From Cognatundibacterium jejuense (GTDB taxonomy: Bacteria > Pseudomonadota > Gammaproteobacteria > Burkholderiales > Burkholderiaceae_D), in NCBI RefSeq assembly GCF_014284255.1, contig NZ_JACOFV010000004.1, positions 62,001 through 126,000 of the forward strand: DNA of 64,000 nucleotides, given 5' to 3'. A model generated the notes under the pieces. The model saw nothing but the letters and a program-made list of their open reading frames with translations, searched no databases and was not told the origin of the DNA. A program made the position numbers and the translations under genes. This document shows positions 17,927 to 26,632 of this stretch, piece by piece (the first letter of the stretch is position 1; each line of letters opens with the position of its first letter).

Positions 17927-17959
17927 GGGTGACAGGTGCTTGACGTAAGTGGATTGAAT

Positions 17960-18493
17960 TTACAGGCTGACTTTAGGGAAATCAATTTCCAGGCGTGCTG
18001 CTTTACCCAGTATGGTTGTTAATAAAGTCATTCCTACGTGGGTAATCACCTCAACAATATCTGACTCAGAATAACCAGCATCGCGCATCTCGACTAACTC
18101 AGAGGTCGTTACTTCACCTTGATGTTCGACCAAGGACTGTGCAAATCTTACGATGACCGCTGCTTTGGTATTGTTGCTGGTACCATTGCGGTTCGCTTCC
18201 ATTTCTGCATAATCTAATCCTGTACCGCGGCCAATTGCAGTGTGGGCGGAGACGCAGTATTCGCAAGAATTTTTTTGTGCGACCGCCAAAGCAATACGCT
18301 CACGCGTCTGCGCGTCTAAACTGCCTTCGCCAGCAATGCTATGCAATCCTAAAAAGGCGCGCAAAGCAGAAGGGGAGTTGGCAAACACTTTGAGAAAGTT
18401 AGGTACCATGCCCAACTTAGCTTGAATTGCCATCAGCAATTCTTGTTGTTCGGAGGTGGCTGTGGCTGTAGTGACAATATTGATGCGACTCAT
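17960..18493 (-). CDS. Carboxymuconolactone decarboxylase / AhpD-like protein
   Basis: A 177-residue all-helical protein. The AhpD redox motif is seen as SCEYCVSAHTAIG (CxxC then His three residues later), with the upstream QTRERIALAVAQ. Such proteins have peroxidase-linked disulphide reductase activity or act on muconolactone-like substrates. The ATG at 18493 has GGAAG six bases upstream and is preferred over an upstream in-frame ATG at 18508. It is the first gene of the minus-strand group running to the tautomerase. Confidence 0.88.
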   Translation of the reverse strand: MSRINIVTTATATSEQQELLMAIQAKLGMVPNFLKVFANSPSALRAFLGLHSIAGEGSLDAQTRERIALAVAQKNSCEYCVSAHTAIGRGTGLDYAEMEANRNGTSNNTKAAVIVRFAQSLVEHQGEVTTSELVEMRDAGYSESDIVEVITHVGMTLLTTILGKAARLEIDFPKVSL

Positions 18494-18508
18494 AATTCTT
18501 CCATTCAA

Positions 18509-18943
18509 AGTTAAGAGGGGTGCTGTAAAGCGTAGGACGTACTTTGAAGTATTCCGAGAGAAAGGAGAATGCTCGTTTAAGAGAATTAATTATTTCGATA
18601 TGCGGAATAATCGATTCAGAATAGCCATCAACGAAATGAGTGTGCGGCAAGCCTGATGAATGAATTGCCGCCGTCGGCGTAGGACGCACCCAAATCTTTT
18701 TGGTCGTGAACGAGCTCTGAAATATCGGAATTGAAATTCGAATACAAAAAATACTCTTTTGATTCAACCTTGAAGATTGCTTTTAAGTTAACGAAGAATG
18801 TCGAATAGTTTCTGTCTGGTGCGATTGGATGTTTCTTGAGTTACTGGCGAAAAAGCGAAAAAAAAGCTCTGAAGCCGGTATCTTCAGAGCCACATCTACT
18901 TATTTTTATGTACATCCAACACTGCGTGAGCAGCTTTTACTTG
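18509..18943. other. 435-bp gap without a clear gene
   Basis: Between the AhpD-like gene start and the DUF2807 gene stop. It contains a 10-base direct repeat GCGTAGGACG (18530-18539 and 18677-18686), the DUF2807 terminator at 18852-18890, and a minus-strand open frame (18417-18767) with no recognisable domain. I see nothing further. Confidence 0.5.
18852..18890 (-). terminator. Intrinsic terminator of the DUF2807 gene
   Basis: On the minus strand an 8-bp stem GCTCTGAA/TTCAGAGC (18866-18873, 18883-18890) with a 9-base loop is followed by a long T-rich tract (T8 after the stem, then more T). Confidence 0.85.
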
Positions 18944-19576
18944 TTAGTCACCCGCTTTGATGCTGCCTATGCCTTCTACGGATTTTTTGATGGTACGCGG
19001 GTGTCCATAATAGGTCAGACTGCCGATGCCTTGTAAAGTTGCATTTAGTTTTTCAAATGCAGTCACGCTAATTGAGCCGATGCCTTCACCGCGCACGTCG
19101 ACTTCTTGGGCGCTCACGTCTTTTGTATCAATCGAGCCCACCCCTTGAGAGCGAATTGTCAGGTGGCTGACTTTGCCATTGGCCGTCAAGCTGCCAGCAC
19201 CTTCGTATAATAATTCAAAATTGTCGCTATTGAGATTATTGATTTTCGTTGATCCCGCACCTTGGAAATTGAATTTTTTTAATTCGGGAACGGTGATGAT
19301 GATTTGGTCGGCATCTGTTATTTTGAGACGTTTACTTTTGTCAGAAATGGTTAACTCATTCCCAACCACGATAGTGCTAAATTTTTCAATGAATTGGGTA
19401 TCGCCTCTAAGTGTGATCGACTGGGTTTTTCCAACTTCAACGATAATTTTGCAGGCACTTTGGGTATTAATGATGTTGAAGCTTGAGACGTTGCGGATTT
19501 GTTCGTCGGCGAGCACATTGGTGCTTAGAAAGCACAAAGTCAGGCTCATTGCTACAGTAGTCAGGATAGGGCGCAT
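18944..19576 (-). CDS. Secreted DUF2807 (head GIN domain) protein
   Basis: A 210-residue exported protein with an N-terminal signal peptide (MRPILTTVAMSLTLCFLSTNVLA, cleavage after ALA-like LADE). The mature part is the head GIN domain: repetitive beta-strands with recurring GAGS/GVGS/GIGS motifs (FQGAGSTKI, YEGAGSLTA, RSQGVGSID, GEGIGSISV, LQGIGSLTY, VEGIGSIKA), which stack as a beta-solenoid. The ATG 19576 is chosen because AAGGTG sits 6 bases upstream; GTG 19585 is an alternative. These periplasmic or surface proteins have no settled role. Six regularly spaced G-x-G-S turns are visible. Confidence 0.88.
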   Translation of the reverse strand: MRPILTTVAMSLTLCFLSTNVLADEQIRNVSSFNIINTQSACKIIVEVGKTQSITLRGDTQFIEKFSTIVVGNELTISDKSKRLKITDADQIIITVPELKKFNFQGAGSTKINNLNSDNFELLYEGAGSLTANGKVSHLTIRSQGVGSIDTKDVSAQEVDVRGEGIGSISVTAFEKLNATLQGIGSLTYYGHPRTIKKSVEGIGSIKAGD

Positions 19577-19739
19577 GCGTTTCACCTTAAATTTTTTGGA
19601 ATATTAGATTAGCGTGTTCTGAACTTTCGAGTTCTTTCGTTTCAGAAGTGACTCGAGTATGGCCGATACGTGTCTGATTCACCATCGTCTTGCGACGAAT
19701 TGCAAAAAACGCTATCTGAACTGTTTTTTAACTGCGGTT

Positions 19740-20297
19740 TTAGCTCAATTTGCCGTCATCAAACTGTTTTGCGTGTTTTTCAAAATGCAGCGCATCCATC
19801 CATATTCCATTGCGCAAAATTGATGCATGGGAGTGGCCATATTGAGTGAAACCGCATTTGCGTATCACACCTATCGACGGAAGATTGTTGGCGATGATCG
19901 TGGCTTCGATACGCCATAACTTTAATTCGGTCAATGCATGCTCAATAATTTTATTGACAGCGGTACTGGCGTAACCTTTGCCGCCATAGCGGGCGCTAAA
20001 GCGGTAGCCAAGTGAGGCTTTGAAATACTGTTCACGTTCTATGCCACGTAAAGTGATCCTGCCGATAATTTCTTCACCTAGCCAGACCAGGTAGTGAAGT
20101 TCTGTGCGAGCATTGGCTGTCCATTGCGCTTGTTCCAGACTTTTTCGTACGGCTTCTTTGGAATAAAACAGGTCACCGCGGCTGGCGATCCAATGTTCAA
20201 AATGCGCCCGATTCTCAAGTTCAAAGGCGAGTAATGCGTCGGCGTAGTCGGGATGCGCAGGGCTGATATGAAGTTGAACGTCAGGACTTTTGGCCAT
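19740..20297 (-). CDS. GNAT-family N-acetyltransferase (RimJ/RimL-like)
   Basis: A 185-residue acetyltransferase from ATG 20297. Motif A for acetyl-CoA binding is ARYGGKGYASTAVNKIIEHAL, preceded by KASLGYRFSARY and followed by LKLWRIEATIIANNLPSIGVIRKCGFTQYG, the classical RimJ/RimL N-acyl-protein motif (N-x-x-S-I-x-V-x-x-K-C-G-F). It would acetylate an N-terminal amine of a protein or a small amine. An in-frame start at 20354 would add a short hydrophobic stretch not seen in this family; neither start has a strong ribosome site. Confidence 0.88.
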   Translation of the reverse strand: MAKSPDVQLHISPAHPDYADALLAFELENRAHFEHWIASRGDLFYSKEAVRKSLEQAQWTANARTELHYLVWLGEEIIGRITLRGIEREQYFKASLGYRFSARYGGKGYASTAVNKIIEHALTELKLWRIEATIIANNLPSIGVIRKCGFTQYGHSHASILRNGIWMDALHFEKHAKQFDDGKLS

Positions 20298-20550
20298 GAA
20301 AATAGGAAAAAGAAGTAGGGGAGCAACGGTAAGGTATTTTTTACTTTTCATCATAGCTCAAATACAACTTTTTTTGTTGAGCTATAAGCTAATGAATTGA
20401 CAATATCTGCCGATAATATAGGGTAGGGTATCGTGTTGGCACTGGTCTGGTTAGATATTTAGCTCAAAGCATGTCCAGTGATGATCTCTTAATTCGTTTC
20501 TTATAACCGACTAGTTAATACGTGAAGTTTTGATTTCTTTTGAGGTTAAA

Positions 20551-21174
20551 ATGACCTTGATTCAGCCGCGCTTATTGGCGCTTTTTTTAGTGTCTGTAAT
20601 GACTTTTGTATCGGGTTTTTGCGCGGCTCAGGCATTGATTCCTGCGCGTGATTCGGGGCGAAGTGTACTACTGACAGGTTTTGCGGTTGCTCACCCTACA
20701 CAGTTGATTGATATCGACGATATTGCACTGGGTTTTCCCAGAGAGCTGGCGCGGCGGTTGGAACAAGGTCAACAATTTTCAGTCAGAAGCACACCAGAGT
20801 TGTTGTCGTTTAATTGGCAATTAAATCCACCGACCCCCAAAATGTTGGCGCAAGTTGCGGAAACGTATAAGGCACGGTATGTCATCTCAGGAGATGTCAG
20901 AAATGCTGGTATTCGCATTCAGCCTTTAATGTTCGGTCTTTGGGAAAAGAAAATCCGTGCTTTAGATGTAGAGATTTACGTCTATGATGCACAAGCCGGA
21001 ACCCTGATAGAAAGTTTTAAATTTACCGGCAGTGCCACTGGCGATGTGTTGGTTGGAAAAGATTATAGTTTCGATGGTGAGGCATTTCGTTTTACGCCGT
21101 TTGGAAAGGCGATCGATGATCTCATCGAACAGTCGGCACAAGCGATCAGTTCCAGACTGATCGTTCGTCCCTAG
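20551..21174 (+). CDS. Exported FlgT-like protein
   Basis: A 207-residue protein with a signal peptide (MTLIQPRLLALFLVSVMTFVSGFCAAQA). The mature part has alternating beta/alpha character with LLTGFAVAHPTQLIDIDDIALGFPRELARRLEQG and YKARYVISGDVRNAGI, resembling the TolB-N/LpoB-like middle domain of the flagellar H-ring protein FlgT. GAGG lies just upstream of ATG 20551, which is preferred to an in-frame ATG at 20530. A periplasmic role at the flagellar basal body is plausible since this genome has flhDC, but the gene stands alone and the similarity is judged by eye. Confidence 0.65.
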   Translation: MTLIQPRLLALFLVSVMTFVSGFCAAQALIPARDSGRSVLLTGFAVAHPTQLIDIDDIALGFPRELARRLEQGQQFSVRSTPELLSFNWQLNPPTPKMLAQVAETYKARYVISGDVRNAGIRIQPLMFGLWEKKIRALDVEIYVYDAQAGTLIESFKFTGSATGDVLVGKDYSFDGEAFRFTPFGKAIDDLIEQSAQAISSRLIVRP

Positions 21175-21186
21175 TTTGCAAGAGCT

Positions 21187-22881
21187 TTAATTAGCTTTGA
21201 GTTTGCCGCGTTCTGATTCTTGGCGTCGGAGTATGTGTCTTTGGATTTTGCCGCTGGTGGTCATGGGCAGAGCATCGATGAATTCGATTTCTTTCGGATA
21301 TTCGTAGGGCGCCAGCTTGCCCCGTACATGGGCTTGCAAATCTTTGATTAGATCTGCATTTCCAATAAAGCCCTTACATAAAACGACATAGGCTTTGACG
21401 AGGTTGCCCCGATCTTTGTCTGGCTTCGGTACCACGGCCGCATTCGCTACCGCCGGATGTTGAATCAGGCAGTTTTCTATCTCTGAAGGGCCGATGCGGT
21501 AGCCGGCTGCTTTAAACATATCGTCAGCACGTCCTTGATACCATAAATATCCATCTGCATCGGCAATCGCGAGATCGCCGGTACGACACCATTCTCCGCT
21601 GTATTTGTTGCGTGTGGTGGCATCATTTTTCCAATATCCCATGAAAAAAACTGGGTCTGGATGACCGTGAACATCGTTGCGATTGACGGCAATTTCACCG
21701 ATTGTGCCCAGCGGCACTTCGGCTCCTGATTCATTGATTAAAGCGACTCTGTGACCGGGATAAGGGCGCCCCATACTGCCTGCTCGGGCAGGCCAGCGTT
21801 GATTGCTGTTGCCAACGATGTAATTGACTTCGGTTTGTCCGAACATTTCATTTGGTGTGACGCGTAGCGCAGCCTGACACCAATTAAAAACTGCTTCGCC
21901 CACTGACTCTCCTGCGCTCATAATGGCGCGTAGCTTGAGTTTGTAGTGCTGACGCGGCTCAGGGAAAGCTTTCATCATCATTTTTAACGCAGTCGGGAAC
22001 AGAAAAGTATTCGTGACCTTGTATTTCTGCAGGAGATAAAACGCGGTCTCAGCACTAAAACGACCTTGATATACGACGATAGGTTTGCCGAAATACAAGG
22101 TCGGCAGTAAGGCATCCATTAAGCCGCCGGTCCAAGCCCAATCAGCTGGAGACCAGAACACATCTTTTTCTTGAGGAAACCAGTTTTGTGATGCAACGAA
22201 ACCAGTGAGGTTGCCGAGGATTGCTGAGTGTGGGATCAGGGCGCCTTTAGGATCGCCCGTGGTGCCGCTGGTGTAAATCAGGATGGCCGGGTCGGTGGCG
22301 CGGGTCTTTTCTCTTTTAAAGTTGCTTGACATGTCAGCGACATAGGTTTCCCATTCCAGTGCCGCGAAATTCTTAGGCACCTGGCGGCAATCGACGCCGA
22401 TCACGGTTTTTAAATACGTGCATCGATCGGCGATTTGCATGTACGCATCGACCCCGCTTTGATCCAGAATCAGGGTCGTTGCTTCACTATGGCCTAAGCG
22501 GTACGCCAGTGCTTCTGAACCAAACAAAAAAGATAAGGGCATGATAATAGCGCCCAATTGCAGGCAGGCCATGATCGTGATCGCCATTTCTGGTCGTTGT
22601 GGCAAGATACATGCAACGACATCGCCGCGCTGAACCCCTTGCTGACGTAATAAGTTGGAAAGCTGATTTGATTTTTTATATAACTCGGCGTAGCTGGTCT
22701 TGCTGCAATTGCCGGCGCTGTCTTCATAAAAAATGGCGGTGCGCTTTGTCTCGTCGGCCCAACGGCGGCAGCAGACGTCGGCAATGTTCAAATGTTCCGG
22801 AACTTCCCAATAAAAATCTTGATATAGGCTCTGATACTGATCTTCTGTCGTACAGTTTGGAATTGATTCCTGCAGTTTCAT
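21187..22881 (-). CDS. AMP-dependent acyl-CoA synthetase (medium-chain/ACSM type)
   Basis: A 564-residue ANL-superfamily ligase. The phosphate-binding loop reads YTSGTTGDPKG (about residue 205), the adenine/substrate region NEMFGQTEVNYIVGN, the hinge WCRTGDLAIADADGYLWYQGRADDMFKAAGYRI, and the catalytic Lys is in MTTSGKIQRHILR near the end. It activates a carboxylic acid to its CoA thioester through an acyl-adenylate. The WSPADWAWTGGLMDALLPTLYFG segment is typical of ACSM/PrpE-like enzymes. It is divergent from an alpha/beta hydrolase, and the gap carries a TetR-type palindrome, suggesting repression lifted by an acyl-CoA. Substrate chain length cannot be read. Confidence 0.9.
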   Translation of the reverse strand: MKLQESIPNCTTEDQYQSLYQDFYWEVPEHLNIADVCCRRWADETKRTAIFYEDSAGNCSKTSYAELYKKSNQLSNLLRQQGVQRGDVVACILPQRPEMAITIMACLQLGAIIMPLSFLFGSEALAYRLGHSEATTLILDQSGVDAYMQIADRCTYLKTVIGVDCRQVPKNFAALEWETYVADMSSNFKREKTRATDPAILIYTSGTTGDPKGALIPHSAILGNLTGFVASQNWFPQEKDVFWSPADWAWTGGLMDALLPTLYFGKPIVVYQGRFSAETAFYLLQKYKVTNTFLFPTALKMMMKAFPEPRQHYKLKLRAIMSAGESVGEAVFNWCQAALRVTPNEMFGQTEVNYIVGNSNQRWPARAGSMGRPYPGHRVALINESGAEVPLGTIGEIAVNRNDVHGHPDPVFFMGYWKNDATTRNKYSGEWCRTGDLAIADADGYLWYQGRADDMFKAAGYRIGPSEIENCLIQHPAVANAAVVPKPDKDRGNLVKAYVVLCKGFIGNADLIKDLQAHVRGKLAPYEYPKEIEFIDALPMTTSGKIQRHILRRQESERGKLKAN

Positions 22882-22901
22882 CCAGTCTCCGTTATAATTA
22901 T

Positions 22902-22915
22902 CGAACGGTCGTTCT
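22902..22915. promoter_or_regulatory. TetR-type (PaaR/FadR-like) operator candidate
   Basis: CGAACGGTCGTTCT contains the near-perfect dyad GAACG-GT-CGTTC, close to the CNAACGNNCGTTNG operators bound by acyl-CoA-responsive TetR proteins. It lies 21 bp upstream of the acyl-CoA synthetase start codon. Confidence 0.55.
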
Positions 22916-23028
22916 ATTATGTGTTATTTTATTTCTGACCATTGTTCTATGCTACTGCATATTGCCATAGCTTCGCACAATTGCTGATAGTAATTTCTGG
23001 TAGCTTCCGAAGAAAATTGTATATTGCC

Positions 23029-23931
23029 ATGACATCCACTCATTCATCGATTATTTCTGCTTCGCGTTCTGAATTCATTCAGATTCGCGGCTTACAATAC
23101 CATGTTCGTCATTGGGGGGAACCGGATGCACCAGTGATTTTTATGCTGCATGGCTGGATGGATGTATCTGCATCGTTTCAATTTATGGTCGACCATTTTA
23201 CGCAAGACTGGCATGTAATTGCTCCTGATTTGCGTGGCTTTGGTCTGACTGATGCGCCAGGCACGGATGCGTATTGGTTTCCAGATTATCTCGGTGATTT
23301 GGATGCTTTACTAGATCATTATGTACCTGACGGTGCGGTGAATTTACTCGGGCATAGCATGGGTGCCAATGTGGTTGGCCTCTATGCAGGTACGCGGCCG
23401 GAACGCGTACGTAAATTGGTCAATCTGGAAGGTTTTGGTATGCCGACCACGCATCCAAAACAAGCCCCTGGTCGTTATCGCAAATGGCTGGACGAACTGC
23501 GTCAGCAGCCAGAATTGCGTACTTACGCATCGCAATCTGACGTGGCGGCGCGTCTGCAAAAGACCAATCCAAGATTAACCAATGAACGTGCAGCTTTTTT
23601 GTCTGAGTTCTGGTCGCGTGAAAATGCCGAAGGACGTTGGGAAATTCTTGGCGATCCTGCACACAAACAAACTAGCCCTTTGCTATTCCGTGTTGAAGAA
23701 GTGATGGCATGTTGGGAACAAATTACGGCTCCGGTGCTGTGGATGCAAGCCGATGACACGAACGTCTGGCATTGGATGGGACCAAAAGAAGAAGGGCAAA
23801 AAGAAATTGATCGTCGCCTTGCACACATTCCAGATTTGCAAAAAGAAATGATCATGGATGCCGGACATATGTTGCATCACGACCAGCCCGCATTGTTGGC
23901 GCAGTTGATTGAAGCATTTTTATTGAAATAA
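23029..23931 (+). CDS. Alpha/beta hydrolase
   Basis: A 300-residue hydrolase of the haloalkane-dehalogenase/esterase fold. The oxyanion-hole HGWMD, the acid-region DLRGFGLTD, the nucleophile elbow GHSMGAN (Ser nucleophile) and a C-terminal DAGHMLHHDQP with the catalytic His are all present. ATG 23029 is chosen over an upstream in-frame ATG at 22942 because the extra ~29 residues do not look like the family and overlap the likely promoter. It is divergent from the acyl-CoA synthetase and could cleave an ester or thioester from the same pathway (inference). Confidence 0.9.
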   Translation: MTSTHSSIISASRSEFIQIRGLQYHVRHWGEPDAPVIFMLHGWMDVSASFQFMVDHFTQDWHVIAPDLRGFGLTDAPGTDAYWFPDYLGDLDALLDHYVPDGAVNLLGHSMGANVVGLYAGTRPERVRKLVNLEGFGMPTTHPKQAPGRYRKWLDELRQQPELRTYASQSDVAARLQKTNPRLTNERAAFLSEFWSRENAEGRWEILGDPAHKQTSPLLFRVEEVMACWEQITAPVLWMQADDTNVWHWMGPKEEGQKEIDRRLAHIPDLQKEMIMDAGHMLHHDQPALLAQLIEAFLLK

Positions 23932-23989
23932 TTTATTTCTTTATGCACTCAAGCATTTACACTCTTACCCAATACTTTTTGTAAGTTCA

Positions 23990-25084
23990 GTGGAAATTAA
24001 AGGATTTGGTTTGTCAGAGCATCGTATAGAAAAAAGCCAGCATGCAGAGGGCGAGGGACAGGGTTATCAACGTTGTCTGGTCATGGCAGGTGGGGGATTC
24101 CGGTTTGGTTATTACCTTGGGATTTATGCTGCTTGTCAGGAGCGTGGAAAAACGCCTGATGTAATTTTAGCCAGTTGTGGTGCGGCGATAGCTGGCACGA
24201 TCATCCATCATTTGCCCGACAATGCGCAGCGTTTGACCTGGCTGACTTCGCCTCAAATGCACGCATTTTGGCGTGGACTGCAAGCCAATCCTGAAAAGAG
24301 TCTGCTCAAAGCAATAGGCGGTGTCGCCAAACGTGCTTTGTTTGCGAATGATGTTAGACGTATTCCGGATCTGTTTCAGGATTATCTGTTCGATATTCCG
24401 GCTGTGCTGCCTTTGCCTGACAATACTCATTACCTGGGCGCGCCGGATCTGGCAATCGTCGCCGGGCGATTATTGTTTTCTAAATCTGAAGTAGGTCAGT
24501 TGCGCGGCAATCGGAAATTGTATGCCGAAACTATTTTCTCTAATCATCGCGTAGCAAGCATATTGGATGGCATGTGTTCCCCGCTCGCTAGTGCCGAATG
24601 GAAACATAGTGCTGTCGCTGATCAATTGTTATTTGAGACGCAAACACCGGTTGCTGATGCGGTACGCGCATCAATTGCTGACATGTATTATTTCCGTTGT
24701 CATCAAATTGGTGAGCATCATTATATGGGCGGCGTGTTGGATCTTTTTCCCATAGAAATTGCTCGCAAATTGGGTCGCGAGGTGATTATGGAACGTAAAG
24801 GTTTGTACAATAAATTCATCGATGTACCCGCTTTGCGTTTGGTCATGGGCATACACGGCAATCAACGTTTGCATAAAGTATTTCAGCAGCAGGCGGATTA
24901 TTGGGTCGATACGGCAGACATGGAGCAGGCGCTGGTCAAGCATCAAATTAGTAAGCAGCTATTCTGGCTGCGCAACCGTTTGGCTTTGCGCATTCCCGAG
25001 CGCCACGAAGACTTTGTTGAGATGATTAATTTGCAATGGCAATATGGCTATCGCAAGGCAATGTCGGCGTTTAATGCCAAATGA
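23990..25084 (+). CDS. Patatin-like protein with altered catalytic residues
   Basis: A 364-residue protein starting at GTG 23990. The patatin oxyanion motif is clear (MAGGGFRFGYYLG, Gly34-36), but the nucleophile elbow that is normally GTSAG reads ASCGA (residues 61-65), placing Cys63 where Ser should be. The later DGG of the Ser-Asp dyad reads MGG (Met246) in YMGGVLDLFP. So both dyad residues are replaced while the fold motifs are kept. It follows the alpha/beta hydrolase by 58 bp on the same strand and may be cotranscribed. Either a non-enzymatic lipid-binding role or a different chemistry is possible; no function is claimed. Confidence 0.8.
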   Translation: MEIKGFGLSEHRIEKSQHAEGEGQGYQRCLVMAGGGFRFGYYLGIYAACQERGKTPDVILASCGAAIAGTIIHHLPDNAQRLTWLTSPQMHAFWRGLQANPEKSLLKAIGGVAKRALFANDVRRIPDLFQDYLFDIPAVLPLPDNTHYLGAPDLAIVAGRLLFSKSEVGQLRGNRKLYAETIFSNHRVASILDGMCSPLASAEWKHSAVADQLLFETQTPVADAVRASIADMYYFRCHQIGEHHYMGGVLDLFPIEIARKLGREVIMERKGLYNKFIDVPALRLVMGIHGNQRLHKVFQQQADYWVDTADMEQALVKHQISKQLFWLRNRLALRIPERHEDFVEMINLQWQYGYRKAMSAFNAK

Positions 25085-25105
25085 AATTCTCAACTTGTTA
25101 GAACC

Positions 25106-25140
25106 GCATTGAGCTGCCTTGAGCTCAATGCAGCTCAATG
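25106..25140. repeat. Perfect 10-bp inverted repeat with a third arm copy
   Basis: GCATTGAGCT (25106-25115) pairs with AGCTCAATGC (25122-25131) across a 6-base loop, and AGCTCAATG recurs directly afterwards (25132-25140). It lies just after the patatin-like gene and may act in transcript ending, although no T tract follows. Confidence 0.7.
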
Positions 25141-25268
25141 AAGTATTTACACATCTATTAGGATTGCATAGAGATCGTCGCTTCTGCGTTACACTTATAC
25201 TTTGTAATGCAGCTTTTTGAACTTATATTCAACGACTAATTCCAGCGACTCATTTCTACAATACTAAG

Positions 25269-26510
25269 ATGAACGATAAAACTTCCTACGGCTTTACCAC
25301 CACTATTCTGCATAGCGACCGCCAAAAAGACATAGAACACGGGTCCGTCCATAAGCCAGTGCATACCTCGGTACTATTTGGATACAAGGATGCGCGTGAT
25401 TTGGCGCAAGTGTTTCAAGGTAAGCAATCGGGATATCGTTATGGTCGTCAGGGCAATCCGACGGTTGCTGCATTGGAAGACAAAATTACTAAAATGGAAG
25501 GTGGAGCATCAACGATCACCTTTGCAACCGGTATGGCAGCTATTGGAGCAGTGTTTCAGGCATTGCTACGTCAGGGTGATCATGTGGTTTCATCCCGATT
25601 TTTGTTTGGGAACACCAATAGCCTGTGGCAGACTGCAAAATCTCAGGGCATCGAGTTAAGTTTAGTTGATGCGACCGATGTTGCTAACGTTGAGGCTGTG
25701 TTGACACCCGCAACGCGTCTGGTTTTTGTAGAAACAATTGCCAACCCACGGACTCAGATCGCTGATCTGAAACGTATCGGTGCATTGTGCCGTGAACGCG
25801 GTATTTTGTTTGTTGTTGATAACACGATGGCGTCGCCGTATCTGTTTCAGCCTAAGTCTGTTCATGCTGGCCTGGTTATCAATTCCCTGACTAAATCGAT
25901 CGCGGGTCATGGCAATGTGCTTGGTGGCGCAATCACCGATACTGGATTGTTCGACTGGAGTGCCTATCCAAACATTGCCGATAACTTCCGCAAACAAGCC
26001 TCCGCGCAACAGGGTATGGCACAAATACGTGCCAAAGGCTTGCGTGACTTTGGCGCAACTTTATCGCCAGATGCTGCACATCAGATCGCGGTCGGCGCAG
26101 AGACACTTGCCTTGCGTATGGAGCGCGAATGCGCAAATGCCCTGGCGCTGGCGCAAATGCTGGAGGCGGATCCGCGCGTAGCGGCTGTGTATTACCCTGG
26201 ATTGCCATCACATCCACAGCACAAGTTGGCAACTGATTTATTCCGCGCTTATGGCGCCTTGCTGAGTCTGGAATTAAAACCAGAAATTGATTGTTTTGAT
26301 TATCTGAATCGCCTCAAACTAGCTATTAACGCCACCCATCTTGGTGATACGCGTACTCTGGTGATACCGGTGGCACACACAATTTTCTTTGAAATGGGCG
26401 CCATACAACGTGCAGAGATGGGTATTGCCGACTCATTGATACGGATATCGGTAGGGATCGAGGATACGCAGGATTTGCTGAGCGATTTCGCTGCTGCTTT
26501 GAGCGCTTGA
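25269..26510 (+). CDS. Cys/Met-metabolism PLP enzyme (cystathionine gamma-synthase / O-succinylhomoserine sulfhydrylase family)
   Basis: A 413-residue fold-type-I PLP enzyme. The cofactor Lys is K209 in INSLTKSIAGHG, D184 lies in VVDNTMASP, and the phosphate-binding YGRQGNPT is at residues 58-65, with TGMAAIGAV following. It matches the cystathionine gamma-synthase family branch common in Burkholderiales, near MetZ. It would catalyse gamma-replacement on an activated homoserine, or a gamma-lyase reaction; the exact reaction is not separable by motif. It is a single gene, followed 120 bp later by the ybbP-like permease. Confidence 0.88.
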   Translation: MNDKTSYGFTTTILHSDRQKDIEHGSVHKPVHTSVLFGYKDARDLAQVFQGKQSGYRYGRQGNPTVAALEDKITKMEGGASTITFATGMAAIGAVFQALLRQGDHVVSSRFLFGNTNSLWQTAKSQGIELSLVDATDVANVEAVLTPATRLVFVETIANPRTQIADLKRIGALCRERGILFVVDNTMASPYLFQPKSVHAGLVINSLTKSIAGHGNVLGGAITDTGLFDWSAYPNIADNFRKQASAQQGMAQIRAKGLRDFGATLSPDAAHQIAVGAETLALRMERECANALALAQMLEADPRVAAVYYPGLPSHPQHKLATDLFRAYGALLSLELKPEIDCFDYLNRLKLAINATHLGDTRTLVIPVAHTIFFEMGAIQRAEMGIADSLIRISVGIEDTQDLLSDFAAALSA

Positions 26511-26632
26511 TAGATAACTCTGATGGGAATTGTGGTTCCAGGTAGTCTTGCCAATATAAGCAAGTGGGGCAATTCCCGTTATGTTTGTTGGTGAACTCGT
26601 AATAACTATTGGTGATCTGACGAAAGGCAATG

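Noticed and set aside
18417..18767. A minus-strand open frame of 116 codons overlapping the AhpD-like gene start, with a GYSES-like segment recalling the AhpD-like protein
   Set aside because: The frame has no domain, overlaps a well-supported gene and the similarity is too short to call a duplicated fragment.
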